Part shown: in pieces, positions 55,174-64,000 of the stretch
How the letters are laid out: the number at the start of each line of letters is the position of its first letter
How positions within the stretch are numbered: the first letter of the stretch is position 1
Assembly: GCA_965278945.1 (NCBI GenBank)
Contig: OZ257128.1
Coordinates: 1,488,001-1,552,000, forward strand
DNA length: 64,000 bases
Direction of reading: 5' to 3'
DNA from: UBA10649 sp965278945
GTDB lineage: Bacteria; Actinomycetota; Actinomycetes; S36-B12
Program-made: the position numbers and the translations under genes
Notes under the pieces: generated by a model
Databases searched by the model: none
What the model saw: only the letters and a program-made list of their open reading frames with translations
Told to the model about the DNA's origin: nothing

Positions 55174-56754
55174 CTAGTTCAACACGCCGCGGTCGAAGAC
55201 CACGCACCCGGATACGACCGTCATGTCGCATTCGGGGACATGCCCGTCGGGCTCCAGAGCAGGCAACCCATCGATGCCCGAATCCTCGACCGACCAGATC
55301 GCGTAGTGCGCCGGTGAGCCGGGCTCAAGGTGCCCGACCCCGGTGACTCCTGCCGCGCGCCAGCCGGCCTCGCTGTGCGCCGCGAATGCCTGCCCGGCGC
55401 CTATCCGCTGCGACGAGACGGAGTGGTGGACAGCCGCGCTCATCGCCTGCCATGGGCCAAGCGCGGTGACGGGAGCGTCGGAGCCGAACGCTGTCGCGAC
55501 TCCTGAGTCCAGGAGGTCGGCGATGCGATTCATTCCCGCAGCACGCGCCGAGCCAAGCCGCTGCTCATACATGCCGCCGTGCCCGCCCCACAGCCCGTCG
55601 AACATCGGCTGCATGCTGGCGATGATTCCGAGCTCGGCCATGGTGGTGATGTGCTGATCGGCCAGCAGCTCGGCGTGCTCGAGCCGATGTCCGCTCGCGC
55701 GGATCGCATCCGCGCCGACTGCACGGGCGGCCGCCGCGAAGCCGTCGATCACTGCGTCGCTCGCCGCGTCGCCGATGACGTGGAACCCGGCCTGCATGCC
55801 CGCGACCGTGGCCGCCTCGACATGCGCCGCCACCTGCTCCGAGTCCAGGTACGCGGCACCTGACGTGTGCGGCGCGTCGAGGTATGGCGAGCACAGGCTT
55901 GCGGTTCGCGAACCGATGGCACCGTCGACGAACAAGTCACCGGCCACGCCGACCGCGCCGAGCCGTCTGGCCCGTTCGATGCCGCCGAGGGCGGCCAGCT
56001 CACCCCAGTACCCGGTGACCAGTGGTCCTGGGACCGCTCGCGACAGGTCGAGCAGCTCGGCCAGGTCGTCCTCGCCCGAGATCGTCGGGCCGGCCATCTC
56101 GTGGACCGCGACGATGCCGAGCTCTGCGCAGCGTTCGCGTAAGACCCCCTGAGCGGACCGTCGCTGCCCCGAGGTCACCGAGTCGAGTGCGGCCTCCCGC
56201 ACCGCATGGTGCGCCTCGCGACTCAGCGGGCCGATCGGATCGAACCCCGGCAGTGCTGCGATCCCGGGGGCCATCGCGGCCAGGGCGCTGGAGACGACGG
56301 CCGAGTGGACATCGACCCGCGACAGGTAGACCACGCTCCCCCAGGTCGCGCGGTCGATCTCCTGGCGCGTGGGCGGGCGACCCTCGGGCCATCGCGTCTC
56401 GTCCCAGCCATGACCGAGCATCACTCCCCCGTGCAGGTGCCGGGCGCGGGCCTCGATCAAGTCGAGGGCCTCGCGCAGCGACGAGGTCTGCGTCAGGTCG
56501 AGCCCGGTGAGCGTCAGTCCGGTGCTCGTCGCATGCACGTGCGCGTCGACGAATCCGGGAGTGACCAGCCGTCCGTCGAGCCGCACCACCCGATCGGCAG
56601 CGTCTCGATGCGACTGCGCCGCGTCATCGCTTCCGATCCACGCGACGCGCCCGCCAACGACGAGCATCGCGGTTGCGTGCGGATTACTCGGCGCGTAGAT
56701 CCGTCCACCGACGAGAAGAACCCTCTCCGCGGACGCCCAGGCCGGTTCGGTCAC
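55174..56754 (-). CDS. Amidohydrolase family protein (YtcJ-like)
   Basis: This 526-residue protein belongs to the YtcJ-type amidohydrolases. It has the metal-site HVHATSTG motif (DAHVHA), a later Glu/His region (VHEMAGPT and GFHVIGDAA), HRLEHAELL and the final Asp (FGSDAPVTAL). The substrate is not known. The GTG start overlaps the stop of the acyl-CoA dehydrogenase gene (GTGA), so it is translationally coupled. It sits upstream of lnt in the operon. Confidence 0.9.
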   Translation of the reverse strand: MTEPAWASAERVLLVGGRIYAPSNPHATAMLVVGGRVAWIGSDDAAQSHRDAADRVVRLDGRLVTPGFVDAHVHATSTGLTLTGLDLTQTSSLREALDLIEARARHLHGGVMLGHGWDETRWPEGRPPTRQEIDRATWGSVVYLSRVDVHSAVVSSALAAMAPGIAALPGFDPIGPLSREAHHAVREAALDSVTSGQRRSAQGVLRERCAELGIVAVHEMAGPTISGEDDLAELLDLSRAVPGPLVTGYWGELAALGGIERARRLGAVGVAGDLFVDGAIGSRTASLCSPYLDAPHTSGAAYLDSEQVAAHVEAATVAGMQAGFHVIGDAASDAVIDGFAAAARAVGADAIRASGHRLEHAELLADQHITTMAELGIIASMQPMFDGLWGGHGGMYEQRLGSARAAGMNRIADLLDSGVATAFGSDAPVTALGPWQAMSAAVHHSVSSQRIGAGQAFAAHSEAGWRAAGVTGVGHLEPGSPAHYAIWSVEDSGIDGLPALEPDGHVPECDMTVVSGCVVFDRGVLN

Positions 56755-57926
56755 TTAGCCGCTCGTGGTGCGAGGGCCCGGCCGATGACCATGCGCTGGA
56801 TCTGGTTGGTGCCCTCGACGATCTGCAGGGCCTTGGCCTCGCGGAAGTAGCGCTCGACCGGGAAGTCCTGCGTGTACCCGGCGCCGCCGAGGACTTGGAT
56901 GGCATCGGTCGTGACCTTCATCGCCGCGTCCGTCGCCGCGAGCTTCGCCATCGCGGCCTGCATGCCGAACGGCAGCCCCGCGTCCTTGAGCCGAGCCGCG
57001 TCGACATACAGGGCTCGTGCGGCCGCGATCGCGGTCGCCATGTCGGCGAGGATGAACGCGAGTCCCTGGAACTCGATGATCGGCTTGCCGAACTGCTTGC
57101 GCTCGGCGGCATACGCGACAGCCGCGTCCAGCGCTGCCTGCGCCAGTCCGACTGCGCAGGCGGCAATGCCGAGCCGTCCGGCGTCAAGTGCTGCGAGCGC
57201 CACGGTGAACCCGCCGCCCTCAACACCCATCACGCGGTCAGCAGAGACGTGCACGTCCTCGAAGATCACCTGGGCTGTCGGCGACGCGTTCGCGCCCATC
57301 TTGTGCTCAGGCGTCGCCGAACTCAACCCAGCGGCATCACCGGGCACGAGCAGGCACGTGATCCCCTTCGGTCCGTCGTCGGACGTGCGCACCATCGCGG
57401 AGTAGAAGTCGGCAATGCCGCCGTGCGTGATCCACGCCTTGGTGCCGTTGACGACGTAGTCGTCGCCGACGCGCGTCGCCCGCGTGATCAGCGCTGCGGC
57501 GTCCGAACCCGAGTGCGGCTCGGACAGGCAGTACGCACCGAGCAGGTCTCCGCCGATCATCGCCGGCAGCCAACGCTCGCGCTGCTCGTCCGTTCCGAAG
57601 TTGGCGAGGCCGAAGCACGAGAGGTAGTGCACGCTGACGCTCACGCCGACGGACATCCACGCCTTCGACAGCTCCTCCATCACCTGCAGCGTGACCTCGT
57701 ACGGCTGGTTCGCGCCGCCGTACTCCTCGGAGAACGGCAGGCCGAGAAGGCCGAGTCCGCCGAGCGTGCGGAACGACTCGCGAGGGAACGTTGCTGTCGC
57801 CTCCGAGTCGGAGGCGACAGGCGCGAGCTCGCGCGCCGACACGTCCTCGGTGAGCGCGAGGAGCTCGACAGACTCCTCGGTGGGCAGCAGTCGGGTGACG
57901 GAAGCTCCGCGCCATGCGTACGACAT
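56751..57926 (-). CDS. Acyl-CoA dehydrogenase
   Basis: This 391-residue FAD enzyme has the signature stretches YCLSEPHSGSD, GTKAWITHGG, RKQFGKPI and VLGGAGYTQDFPVERYFREA. The catalytic Glu in family members lies in the segment before the C-terminal GTNQIQR motif; here VEGTNQIQRMV is present. It oxidises an acyl-CoA at the alpha-beta bond. ATG 57926 overlaps the peptidase stop (TGATG). Confidence 0.93.
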   Translation of the reverse strand: MSYAWRGASVTRLLPTEESVELLALTEDVSARELAPVASDSEATATFPRESFRTLGGLGLLGLPFSEEYGGANQPYEVTLQVMEELSKAWMSVGVSVSVHYLSCFGLANFGTDEQRERWLPAMIGGDLLGAYCLSEPHSGSDAAALITRATRVGDDYVVNGTKAWITHGGIADFYSAMVRTSDDGPKGITCLLVPGDAAGLSSATPEHKMGANASPTAQVIFEDVHVSADRVMGVEGGGFTVALAALDAGRLGIAACAVGLAQAALDAAVAYAAERKQFGKPIIEFQGLAFILADMATAIAAARALYVDAARLKDAGLPFGMQAAMAKLAATDAAMKVTTDAIQVLGGAGYTQDFPVERYFREAKALQIVEGTNQIQRMVIGRALAPRAAK

Positions 57927-59029
57927 CAGGCGACCACGAGGTCGTGGGTGCCGTTGTTGGCCACGAGCACTCCGTCGTCCGACGCGATCACGATGTCCTC
58001 GATGCGAGCGCCGAACTGGCCCTCCATGTAGAAGCCGGGTTCGATGCTGAATGCCATGCCCGACTCCAATGTGAGTGTGTTGCCCGTGACGATGTACGGA
58101 TCCTCGTGCGTCTCCAGCCCGATTCCGTGGCCGGTGCGATGGATGAACAGGTCCGCGATGCCTTCCGCGTCCATGAGATCCCGCGCCGCGGCATCGACGC
58201 TCTCGCAGCTGACTCCTGGCCGAGCCCACTGCACCGCGGCCGCCTGCGCAGCCTGCAGCACCCTGTACCGCTCGACGAACTCGGCGGGCGGCTCGCCGAC
58301 CGAGTAGGTGCGCGTGCAGTCACTTCGGTAGCCATCGGGCATGGTGCCGCCGATGTCGACGACCACGGGATCGCCGCGCTCGATCACGCGATCGGACAGC
58401 TCATGGTGCGGGCTCGCGCCGTTCGGCCCGCTCCCGACGACGACGAAGTCCACCCGGATGTGCCCCTCGGCGAGAATGGCATCGGCGATGTCGCCGCCGA
58501 CCTCGCGCTCGGTGCGTCCCGGACGCAGGAAGCTCGCGACCTGCTCATGGACCCGGTCGATTGCTGCGCCAGCCCTCAGTAGCGCGTCGACCTCCGCCGC
58601 GTCCTTGCGCATGCGCAGGTGCGAGATGACGTCGCCGGCGAGGACCTGCTCGGCAGCGGGCATCGCGTCACGCAGCCGGAGGACCTTCTCGGCCCACATG
58701 TGATTGTCCAGCCCGATCGTCGCGGCGTCTGGCACGATCGACGCGACCAGCGCGTGCGGATCGTCCGTCTCATCCCACGTCCGGATGTCAACACCAAGCG
58801 AGCCGACGGGACTGGCCTCGGCCGCCAGACGCTCAAGCCTCGGAACGATGATCGACACCGGCCCGTCAGCGGGAATGATGAGACAGGTCAGCCGCTCGAG
58901 CGGAATCGCGTCGTAGCCCGTGAGGTACTGCAGGTCCGGTCCCGGGGTGACAAGGACTGCGTCCATCCCCAGGCGCCTGGCGTGTTCGCCGACGGCCGCG
59001 AGGCGAGTCGAGTAGCTGCTGAGCTGCAT
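57926..59029 (-). CDS. M24-family Xaa-Pro peptidase
   Basis: This 367-residue metallopeptidase has all ligands: the Asp pair (VVDIGGTMPDGYRSDCTRT), His (HRTGHGIGLETHEDP), Glu (SIEPGFY) and Glu (RIEDIV). ATG 59029 follows GGAGGG. It resembles mycobacterial PepE/PepQ dipeptidases and sits next to a 5'-3' exonuclease gene on the other strand, as in M. tuberculosis. It opens the operon that ends with fxsA. Confidence 0.93.
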   Translation of the reverse strand: MQLSSYSTRLAAVGEHARRLGMDAVLVTPGPDLQYLTGYDAIPLERLTCLIIPADGPVSIIVPRLERLAAEASPVGSLGVDIRTWDETDDPHALVASIVPDAATIGLDNHMWAEKVLRLRDAMPAAEQVLAGDVISHLRMRKDAAEVDALLRAGAAIDRVHEQVASFLRPGRTEREVGGDIADAILAEGHIRVDFVVVGSGPNGASPHHELSDRVIERGDPVVVDIGGTMPDGYRSDCTRTYSVGEPPAEFVERYRVLQAAQAAAVQWARPGVSCESVDAAARDLMDAEGIADLFIHRTGHGIGLETHEDPYIVTGNTLTLESGMAFSIEPGFYMEGQFGARIEDIVIASDDGVLVANNGTHDLVVA

Positions 59030-59101
59030 GAACCCTCCGTTGCTCGTGGCCGCGAGTCTAGTCCGGCCCGATGCGCGGCCCGGCTCTGCCAGACTGCCCG
59101 A

Positions 59102-60025
59102 ATGACTGCGGACGAACGCCCGATTCTCGTTCTCGACTCGGCCTCGCTGTACTACCGGTCCTTCCATGCGCTGCCGGAATCGATGGTCGCGCCCGACGGC
59201 CGCCCGCATAACGCGGTGCGCGGATTCCTGTCGACGATCACCCGGCTGGTCAGCGAGCACTCCCCCGCCACCGTCGTGGCCTGCTGGGACAACGACTGGC
59301 GTCCACAGTGGCGCGTCGACCTCATCCCCAGCTACAAGCTGCATCGGGTCGCCGACGAGTCGACCGGCGTCGAGGCCGAGCCCGAGTCGCTGTCCGATCA
59401 GGCGGAGGCGATCGCCGACATCCTCGATGCCGCTGGTATCGCCCGGCTCGGCTTCGCCGATCACGAGGCCGACGACGTGATCGGCAGCCTTGCCGCGCAG
59501 GATCCGCAGCCGTCGATCGTCGTCTCCGGAGATCGCGATCTCGTGCAGGTCGTCGACGACCGCACGCGCCTTCGACTGACGGTCAACGGCGGCATGGACA
59601 AGTGGCCGCTGCTTGATCCCGCCGGGGTACTGGAGAGGTTCGGAGTCCCGTCGGATCTGTACGTCGACCTTGCCGTGCTGCGTGGCGATCCCTCCGACGG
59701 CCTGCCCGGCGTGGCCGGCATCGGCGCGAAGACCGGAGTGAACCTCGTCCTCGAGTTCGGCTCCCTCGACGCCATCATCGAGGCCGCGCACGCAAGCGCG
59801 CCGGTCAAGCCGATGACCCCCCGGCTCGCCGCGGCGATCACTGATGCCGAGGACGCCATCCGTGCGGCGCTCACCGTCGCGCGCGTGCGCACGGACCTGC
59901 CCGTTCTCGACCGCAAGCCGAAGCTGGATCGTCCGCGGCTGGATGCACTCGCGGAGCAGTGGGGCGTGCAGCGACAGGTCTCGGACCTGATGTCGGCACG
60001 CGCGCGCTACACCGCCGACGAGTAG
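59102..60025 (+). CDS. 5'-3' exonuclease (PolA N-terminal-like)
   Basis: This 307-residue flap-type nuclease has the metal-binding pattern ILVLDSASLYYRSFHALP, ATVVACWDNDW, EADDVIGSLA, VVSGDRDLVQVV, DPSDGLPGVAGIGAKTG. The last is the H3TH DNA-binding motif. It is a free-standing form of the PolA 5' nuclease. Its 3' end overlaps the end of the HelY gene by 19 bases, so the two converge. The same gene order is known in mycobacteria. Confidence 0.9.
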   Translation: MTADERPILVLDSASLYYRSFHALPESMVAPDGRPHNAVRGFLSTITRLVSEHSPATVVACWDNDWRPQWRVDLIPSYKLHRVADESTGVEAEPESLSDQAEAIADILDAAGIARLGFADHEADDVIGSLAAQDPQPSIVVSGDRDLVQVVDDRTRLRLTVNGGMDKWPLLDPAGVLERFGVPSDLYVDLAVLRGDPSDGLPGVAGIGAKTGVNLVLEFGSLDAIIEAAHASAPVKPMTPRLAAAITDAEDAIRAALTVARVRTDLPVLDRKPKLDRPRLDALAEQWGVQRQVSDLMSARARYTADE

Positions 60026-62742
60026 GCGACCACGCCTCGGTTGACGAGGTCCGCGGCCTCGCGCGCGATCAGCCGCACCGGATCCTCGGGATCGACAGCC
60101 TGCGAGATCTGGCCGAGCAGGTCGATCACCTGCCGCATCCACCTGACGAAGTCGCCCGCAGTGGTGTCCGCGTGCGTGAGCACCTGCAGGAGGTTGGCGC
60201 CCTTCGCCCAGCGGTGGGTGGCGTCGACGATCCCCGGGTCGGGCTTGCGCGTGATCTCCAGTCCGTGACGCGCCTCGAGCGCGTGCAGCTCGGCGCGCAG
60301 TGATACCAGTCGCTCCACCGCTACGCGCACCGCGTGAGTCGGCATCGCCGCGGGCGTCTCGTCATCGGAGCTGCGCGACTCGTACACGACCGCCGCGCAG
60401 ACCGATGCCAGTTCCGCTGCGTCGAGCCCGCTCCACGTGCCGTCGAGAATCGACTGCGCGGCCATGAGGTCGGACTCGGTATACAGGCGCATGAGCGTTC
60501 GGCCCGGACCGGTGACCTGTGCGGAGTCTCCCGATGAGGTCAGGTAGCCGAGCTCGGTGAGCACCTCGCACACGCGGTCGAACCTCTTCGCGATGGAGTT
60601 CGTGCGTCCCTCGACCCGGCGCTCGAGGTCGCGGATCTGCCGGTCGACGCGGTGATAGCGCTCCGCCCACCGCGCGTGCACCTCTCGATCCGAGCAGCCG
60701 TGGCACGGGTGCTGCCGCAGTTCCGCGCGCAGGCGCTGAATCTCCGCGTCCTCTGTGGTCGCGGTCTTGCGTCGGCGCTCATCGTGCGGGATGTCGCCGT
60801 AGGCAGAGTGCAAAGCGGACACCAGGTCGCGCCGTGCTCGTGCGTCCTTCGCGACAAATCCCTTGGGAACGGTGACCGACGTGAGCGCTTCGACCGACTG
60901 AGCGGTGTCGGCGATCGATACGCGCCTGACCTGCCCGTCGCCGGTGAGGACCATCGGCCGCGACACGAAGTTCGGACTGCGATGACGGCGCTGGTCGAGG
61001 ACCACCGCAGGACCGGCGCGACGACCGGTGCTGATGAAGACGACGTCGCCCTGCTTGAGTGCCAGCCACGAGTCCTCGGCTGCATCGCGTCGCTCGGCCG
61101 CGGCACGGCGGTTGATGTCCTTCTCGCGGCGCGATAGCGCCTCGCGCAGTTCGGAGTACTCGAAGTAGTCGCCGAGGTGGCAGGTCATCGCCTGCCGATA
61201 GCCGTCGCGTCCCTCCTCGACCTTGCGCAGCTCGGTCGCCAGGCCGACGACCGAACGGTCTGCCTGGAACTGGGCGAACGAGGTCTCGAGAACCTCGCGC
61301 GCAGCATGGCGCCCAAGACGCGACACGAGGTTGACGGCCATGTTGTAGGACGGCTGGAAGGACGACCGCAGCGGATAGGTACGCGTGGATGCGAGTCCGG
61401 CCAGTGAGCGAGGGTCGAGTCCCTGCTGCCACAGCACGACGGCGTGGCCCTCGACGTCGATGCCGCGCCTGCCGGCCCGGCCTGTGAGCTGCGTGTACTC
61501 CCCCGGGGTGAGATCGACGTGCGTCTCCCCGTTCCACTTCACCAGGCGCTCGAGCACGACCGACTTCGCGGGCATGTTGATGCCTAGCGCCAGGGTCTCG
61601 GTGGCGAACACGACCTTGATCAGGCCCTGCTGGAACAAGTTCTCGACGATCTCCTTGAACACTGGCAGCAGTCCGGCGTGGTGCGCGGACAGGCCGCGCT
61701 CGAGGGCTTCGAGCCACTCGTCGAACCCGAGCGCGGCGAGGTCCTCGTCCGGCAGTTCCAAGGTTGCCGACAGCGCGGTCGAGCGGATGATCTTGCGCTC
61801 CTCGGAGGTTGTCAGCCGCAGTCCCGCCTGCAGGCACTGACGCACCGCGTCATCGCACCCGGCACGACTGAACAGGAAGTAGATGGCCGGCAGTAGTCCG
61901 TCGCGCTCGAGCCGCTCGGCGACCTCGCTGCGCCACGGGGTCTTCGGTCCGCGGCCGTGCGGACGGTCGCGGTTGCCACGCGAGCGAGAGCCGGTGGGTC
62001 GCTCGCGGCGCTCCTCCTCGCGCGCGAGCCGGACGAGCTCGGGGTTGACCACCCGCTGGTCGTCGTCGACGAACAGGTCGTACATGCGCGGGCCGGCCAT
62101 GACGTGCTGCCACAGCGGGACGGGACGATGCTCCTCGACGACGATCGCGGTCTCGCCGCGCACCGTCTCCAGCCAGGCGCCGAACTCCTCGGCGTTGCTC
62201 ACCGTCGCCGAGAGAGCGACGACAGTGACCGACTCCGGCAGGTGGATGATCACTTCCTCCCAGACGGCTCCGCGGAATCGGTCGGCCAGGTAGTGCACCT
62301 CGTCCATCACGACGTACGAGAGTTCGCTCAGAGTCGACGAGCCGGCGTAGAGCATGTTGCGCAGGACCTCGGTCGTCATGACGACGATCGGCGCCTCGCC
62401 GTTGATCGAGTTGTCTCCGGTCAGCAGCCCGACGCGCTCGGGGCCGTGACGGGCGACCAGGTCGTTGTACTTCTGGTTCGACAGGGCCTTGATCGGCGTC
62501 GTGTAGAAGCACTTGCGCCCCTGGGCGAGGGCGAGGTGGATGGCGAACTCGCCCACCACTGTCTTGCCCGAGCCCGTAGGCGCGGCGACGAGCACGCCCT
62601 TGCCTGCCTCCAGAGCCTGGCAGGCCTTGACCTGGAAGTCGTCAAGGCCGAACAGGTAGCCGGCCGCGAACGGGCCGAGCTCGGATCGTTCCTGAGCGCC
62701 CCGGATCACGGCAGCGGCGTACCGCTCGGCAGGGCTGGGCAT
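60007..62742 (-). CDS. helY: HelY-type DEAD/DEAH-box helicase (Mtr4/Ski2-like)
   Basis: This 911-residue RNA helicase has the Walker A motif (APTGSGKT), the DEVH box (VVMDEVHYLADRFRG), the SAT motif (VVALSATV) and motif VI (QLTGRAGRRG). The long C-terminal part contains the CxxC cluster HPCHGCSD and the DSHCT domain seen in Mtr4-like helicases. It probably unwinds structured RNA. The gene follows dagK by 28 bases on the same strand. Confidence 0.94.
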   Translation of the reverse strand: MPSPAERYAAAVIRGAQERSELGPFAAGYLFGLDDFQVKACQALEAGKGVLVAAPTGSGKTVVGEFAIHLALAQGRKCFYTTPIKALSNQKYNDLVARHGPERVGLLTGDNSINGEAPIVVMTTEVLRNMLYAGSSTLSELSYVVMDEVHYLADRFRGAVWEEVIIHLPESVTVVALSATVSNAEEFGAWLETVRGETAIVVEEHRPVPLWQHVMAGPRMYDLFVDDDQRVVNPELVRLAREEERRERPTGSRSRGNRDRPHGRGPKTPWRSEVAERLERDGLLPAIYFLFSRAGCDDAVRQCLQAGLRLTTSEERKIIRSTALSATLELPDEDLAALGFDEWLEALERGLSAHHAGLLPVFKEIVENLFQQGLIKVVFATETLALGINMPAKSVVLERLVKWNGETHVDLTPGEYTQLTGRAGRRGIDVEGHAVVLWQQGLDPRSLAGLASTRTYPLRSSFQPSYNMAVNLVSRLGRHAAREVLETSFAQFQADRSVVGLATELRKVEEGRDGYRQAMTCHLGDYFEYSELREALSRREKDINRRAAAERRDAAEDSWLALKQGDVVFISTGRRAGPAVVLDQRRHRSPNFVSRPMVLTGDGQVRRVSIADTAQSVEALTSVTVPKGFVAKDARARRDLVSALHSAYGDIPHDERRRKTATTEDAEIQRLRAELRQHPCHGCSDREVHARWAERYHRVDRQIRDLERRVEGRTNSIAKRFDRVCEVLTELGYLTSSGDSAQVTGPGRTLMRLYTESDLMAAQSILDGTWSGLDAAELASVCAAVVYESRSSDDETPAAMPTHAVRVAVERLVSLRAELHALEARHGLEITRKPDPGIVDATHRWAKGANLLQVLTHADTTAGDFVRWMRQVIDLLGQISQAVDPEDPVRLIAREAADLVNRGVVAYSSAV

Positions 62743-62770
62743 GGCCTCAGGCTACGTCCTGCGGAGTCGG

Positions 62771-63676
62771 TCAGCCCGTCAGCACGCGCAGGGCTCCGCG
62801 GCGGGCCTCGATGGTGACCGGCAGCGGGCCGACTCGTTCGCCGTCGGCGTAGGCGATCTGGCCCTCGGCGCTGATGGACAGCGTCCGGCTGCGGAACGTG
62901 CGCACCGCGCGATGGCTCACGTGCTTGCCCGTGAACACCGAGGGAAAGGCACGCAGGAAATCGGGCTTGGTCATCGCGGACAGCCACGTCACGTCGAGGA
63001 GTCCGTCATCGATAGTCGCTCCCGGGCAGATGCGCATGCCGCCGCCGTACGTAGGCCCGTTGCCGACCGCCACGAGCATGGCCTCGCCCGACACGATCTC
63101 GTCGTCCAGTTGCAGGTCGTAGTGCGACGGGCGGAACGAGGCGAGCTCGCGAACCATCGCGACGTTGTAGCGCTGGCCGCCAAGTCTCGTCATCGTGTTG
63201 GCGCGCTCATTGACCGCCGAGTCGAAGCCGGTGGACAAGATCGCCAGGAAGTCACGCGTCGTGCCGTCGGCCGCGACCGCTCGGCCCGTGTCGACGACGC
63301 GCGTCGAGCCGGTCGTGATGGCCGACAGCAGATAGTCGACTGACGACTCGACATCCTCCGATGGGAAGCCAAGGGCCAGCGCGATGTCGTCGCCTGACCC
63401 GCACGGCACGATTCCCAGCGCGACGTCGGTGTCGACGAGCGCCTGCACGACCCCGTGCACCGTCCCGTCGCCGCCGCAGACGAGCACGGTCGTCGCTCCC
63501 TGACGCACGGCCTCGCGCGCCGCCTCCGTCGTGCCCTCAGCCGACGTCGGCTCGATGAGGACGCACGGCAGGCCGGCCCCGTTGAGGATGTCGGCCGTGC
63601 GCTCAGCGCAGTGGCGACCGCGGCCACCTCCGGCCGTGGGGTTCGAGATCAGCCAGACGTGCCCAGATCCGCTCAC
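62771..63676 (-). CDS. dagK: Diacylglycerol kinase family lipid kinase
   Basis: This 301-residue kinase has the NTP loop (ISNPTAGGGRG), the catalytic GGDGTVHGVVQAL motif and GSGDDIALALG. DagK enzymes make phosphatidic acid from diacylglycerol; YegS-like members use other lipids. The GTG start overlaps the tatC stop (GTGA). It is the middle gene of tatC-dagK-helY. Confidence 0.93.
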   Translation of the reverse strand: MSGSGHVWLISNPTAGGGRGRHCAERTADILNGAGLPCVLIEPTSAEGTTEAAREAVRQGATTVLVCGGDGTVHGVVQALVDTDVALGIVPCGSGDDIALALGFPSEDVESSVDYLLSAITTGSTRVVDTGRAVAADGTTRDFLAILSTGFDSAVNERANTMTRLGGQRYNVAMVRELASFRPSHYDLQLDDEIVSGEAMLVAVGNGPTYGGGMRICPGATIDDGLLDVTWLSAMTKPDFLRAFPSVFTGKHVSHRAVRTFRSRTLSISAEGQIAYADGERVGPLPVTIEARRGALRVLTG

Positions 63677-64000
63677 GCGTCGTCGTCAAGCGGGGAGGGC
63701 CTCTCGTCGAGCGGAGAGGTCTCGTCATCGTCGAGGGCGTCGTAGTCGATGTCGATTCCCTTGCGGCGCCGGGCCCGGCGGCGGTCGTTGAGCAGGCATA
63801 CACCGACCGCCAGCATCACAAGAATCAGGATCGGCACCGCGAGAAGAAGAAGGTTGATCGGGTCGCCAGTGGGCGTGGCCACGGCCGCGAACAGCAGGAT
63901 CGAGACGACGATCCAGCGCCACCAGCTGATCAGCCGGCGGCCGGTGACGACGCCGGCGAAGTTGAGCAGCACCAGCAGAAGCGGCACGAGGAAACCTACG
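63673..64000 (-). CDS. tatC: Sec-independent translocase TatC, C-terminal part (runs off the window)
   Basis: The frame is open from the right edge to 63673 and covers the last TatC spans: PLLLVLLNFAGVVTG, WWRWIVVSILLFAAVATPTG and DPINLLLLAVPILILVMLA, followed by a basic and then acidic cytosolic tail (DYDALDDDETSPLDERPSPL). The start lies beyond 64000. TatC forms the twin-arginine protein export channel with TatA. Confidence 0.9.
   Translation of the reverse strand, partial: VGFLVPLLLVLLNFAGVVTGRRLISWWRWIVVSILLFAAVATPTGDPINLLLLAVPILILVMLAVGVCLLNDRRRARRRKGIDIDYDALDDDETSPLDERPSPLDDDA

Noticed and set aside
53774..58031. Long plus-strand frames opposite lnt, amidohydrolase and acyl-CoA dehydrogenase
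   Set aside because: They are shadows of conserved genes on the minus strand.
57926..60142. A 738-codon minus-strand frame ending with the M24 peptidase
   Set aside because: The upstream part lies antisense over the 5'-3' exonuclease; the ribosome site at 59029 fixes the start.

Overview
The window is high-GC actinobacterial (Actinomycetota) DNA. The strongest evidence is the right end. rbpA, fxsA, a polyprenol-phosphate mannosyltransferase (ppm1), lnt, an M24 peptidase, a 5'-3' exonuclease, a HelY-type helicase, a diacylglycerol kinase and tatC lie together, and close relatives of most of these genes cluster in mycobacteria and other actinomycetes. The genus cannot be named from sequence alone. 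No rRNA, tRNA or CRISPR array was seen.

Left edge (0-4.7 kb): a complete, tightly packed branched-chain amino-acid type ABC importer (substrate-binding lipoprotein, two permeases, two ATPases) behind a perfect 12-bp palindrome. It is visibly more A/T-rich than the rest.

Accessory zone (4.7-46 kb): mostly regulator-effector pairs. Two related modules each combine a 14-TM DHA2-type MFS exporter with MarR regulators (5.3-8.7 kb and 16.4-19.2 kb). The first is linked by paired palindromic operators to a PAP2-type membrane phosphatase. The second runs into a cyclopropane-fatty-acid synthase. Further units are: TetR/BtrH-like/hotdog (12-14.4 kb); TetR/hotdog/USP (19.3-21 kb); OhrR/glutathione peroxidase (21.6-22.6 kb); HxlR/YceI (24.8-25.9 kb); alcohol dehydrogenase plus transglutaminase (26-28 kb); TetR/MMPL exporter (29-32 kb); a degenerate GGDEF-EAL protein (33-35.6 kb); a RelE-type toxin-antitoxin pair; ArsR/SRPBCC/reductase; a short UvrA paralogue; and AraC/VOC/SDR. 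Many genes come as family pairs with one copy damaged: PAP2, RTX-pentapeptide, a small membrane protein, and MFS. Single-base frameshifts break at least four genes. Transposase and recombinase remnants show repeated gene flow.

Secreted-enzyme zone (40.8-51.8 kb): two CAP-domain secreted proteins, a GH26-like glycosidase and a multicopper oxidase fused to a C-terminal repeat domain. An intact IS30 element sits between two convergent genes.

Core zone (51.8-64 kb): rbpA faces fxsA. On the minus strand, peptidase, acyl-CoA dehydrogenase, amidohydrolase, lnt, ppm1 and fxsA form one overlapping operon (lipoprotein acylation and mannolipid synthesis). tatC, dagK and helY form a second.

The accessory zone reads as a stress and envelope island. 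Efflux (MFS, MMPL), membrane-lipid change (CFA synthase, PAP2) and peroxide detoxification (GPx, peroxiredoxin) are each controlled by a local repressor whose palindromic operator is visible.
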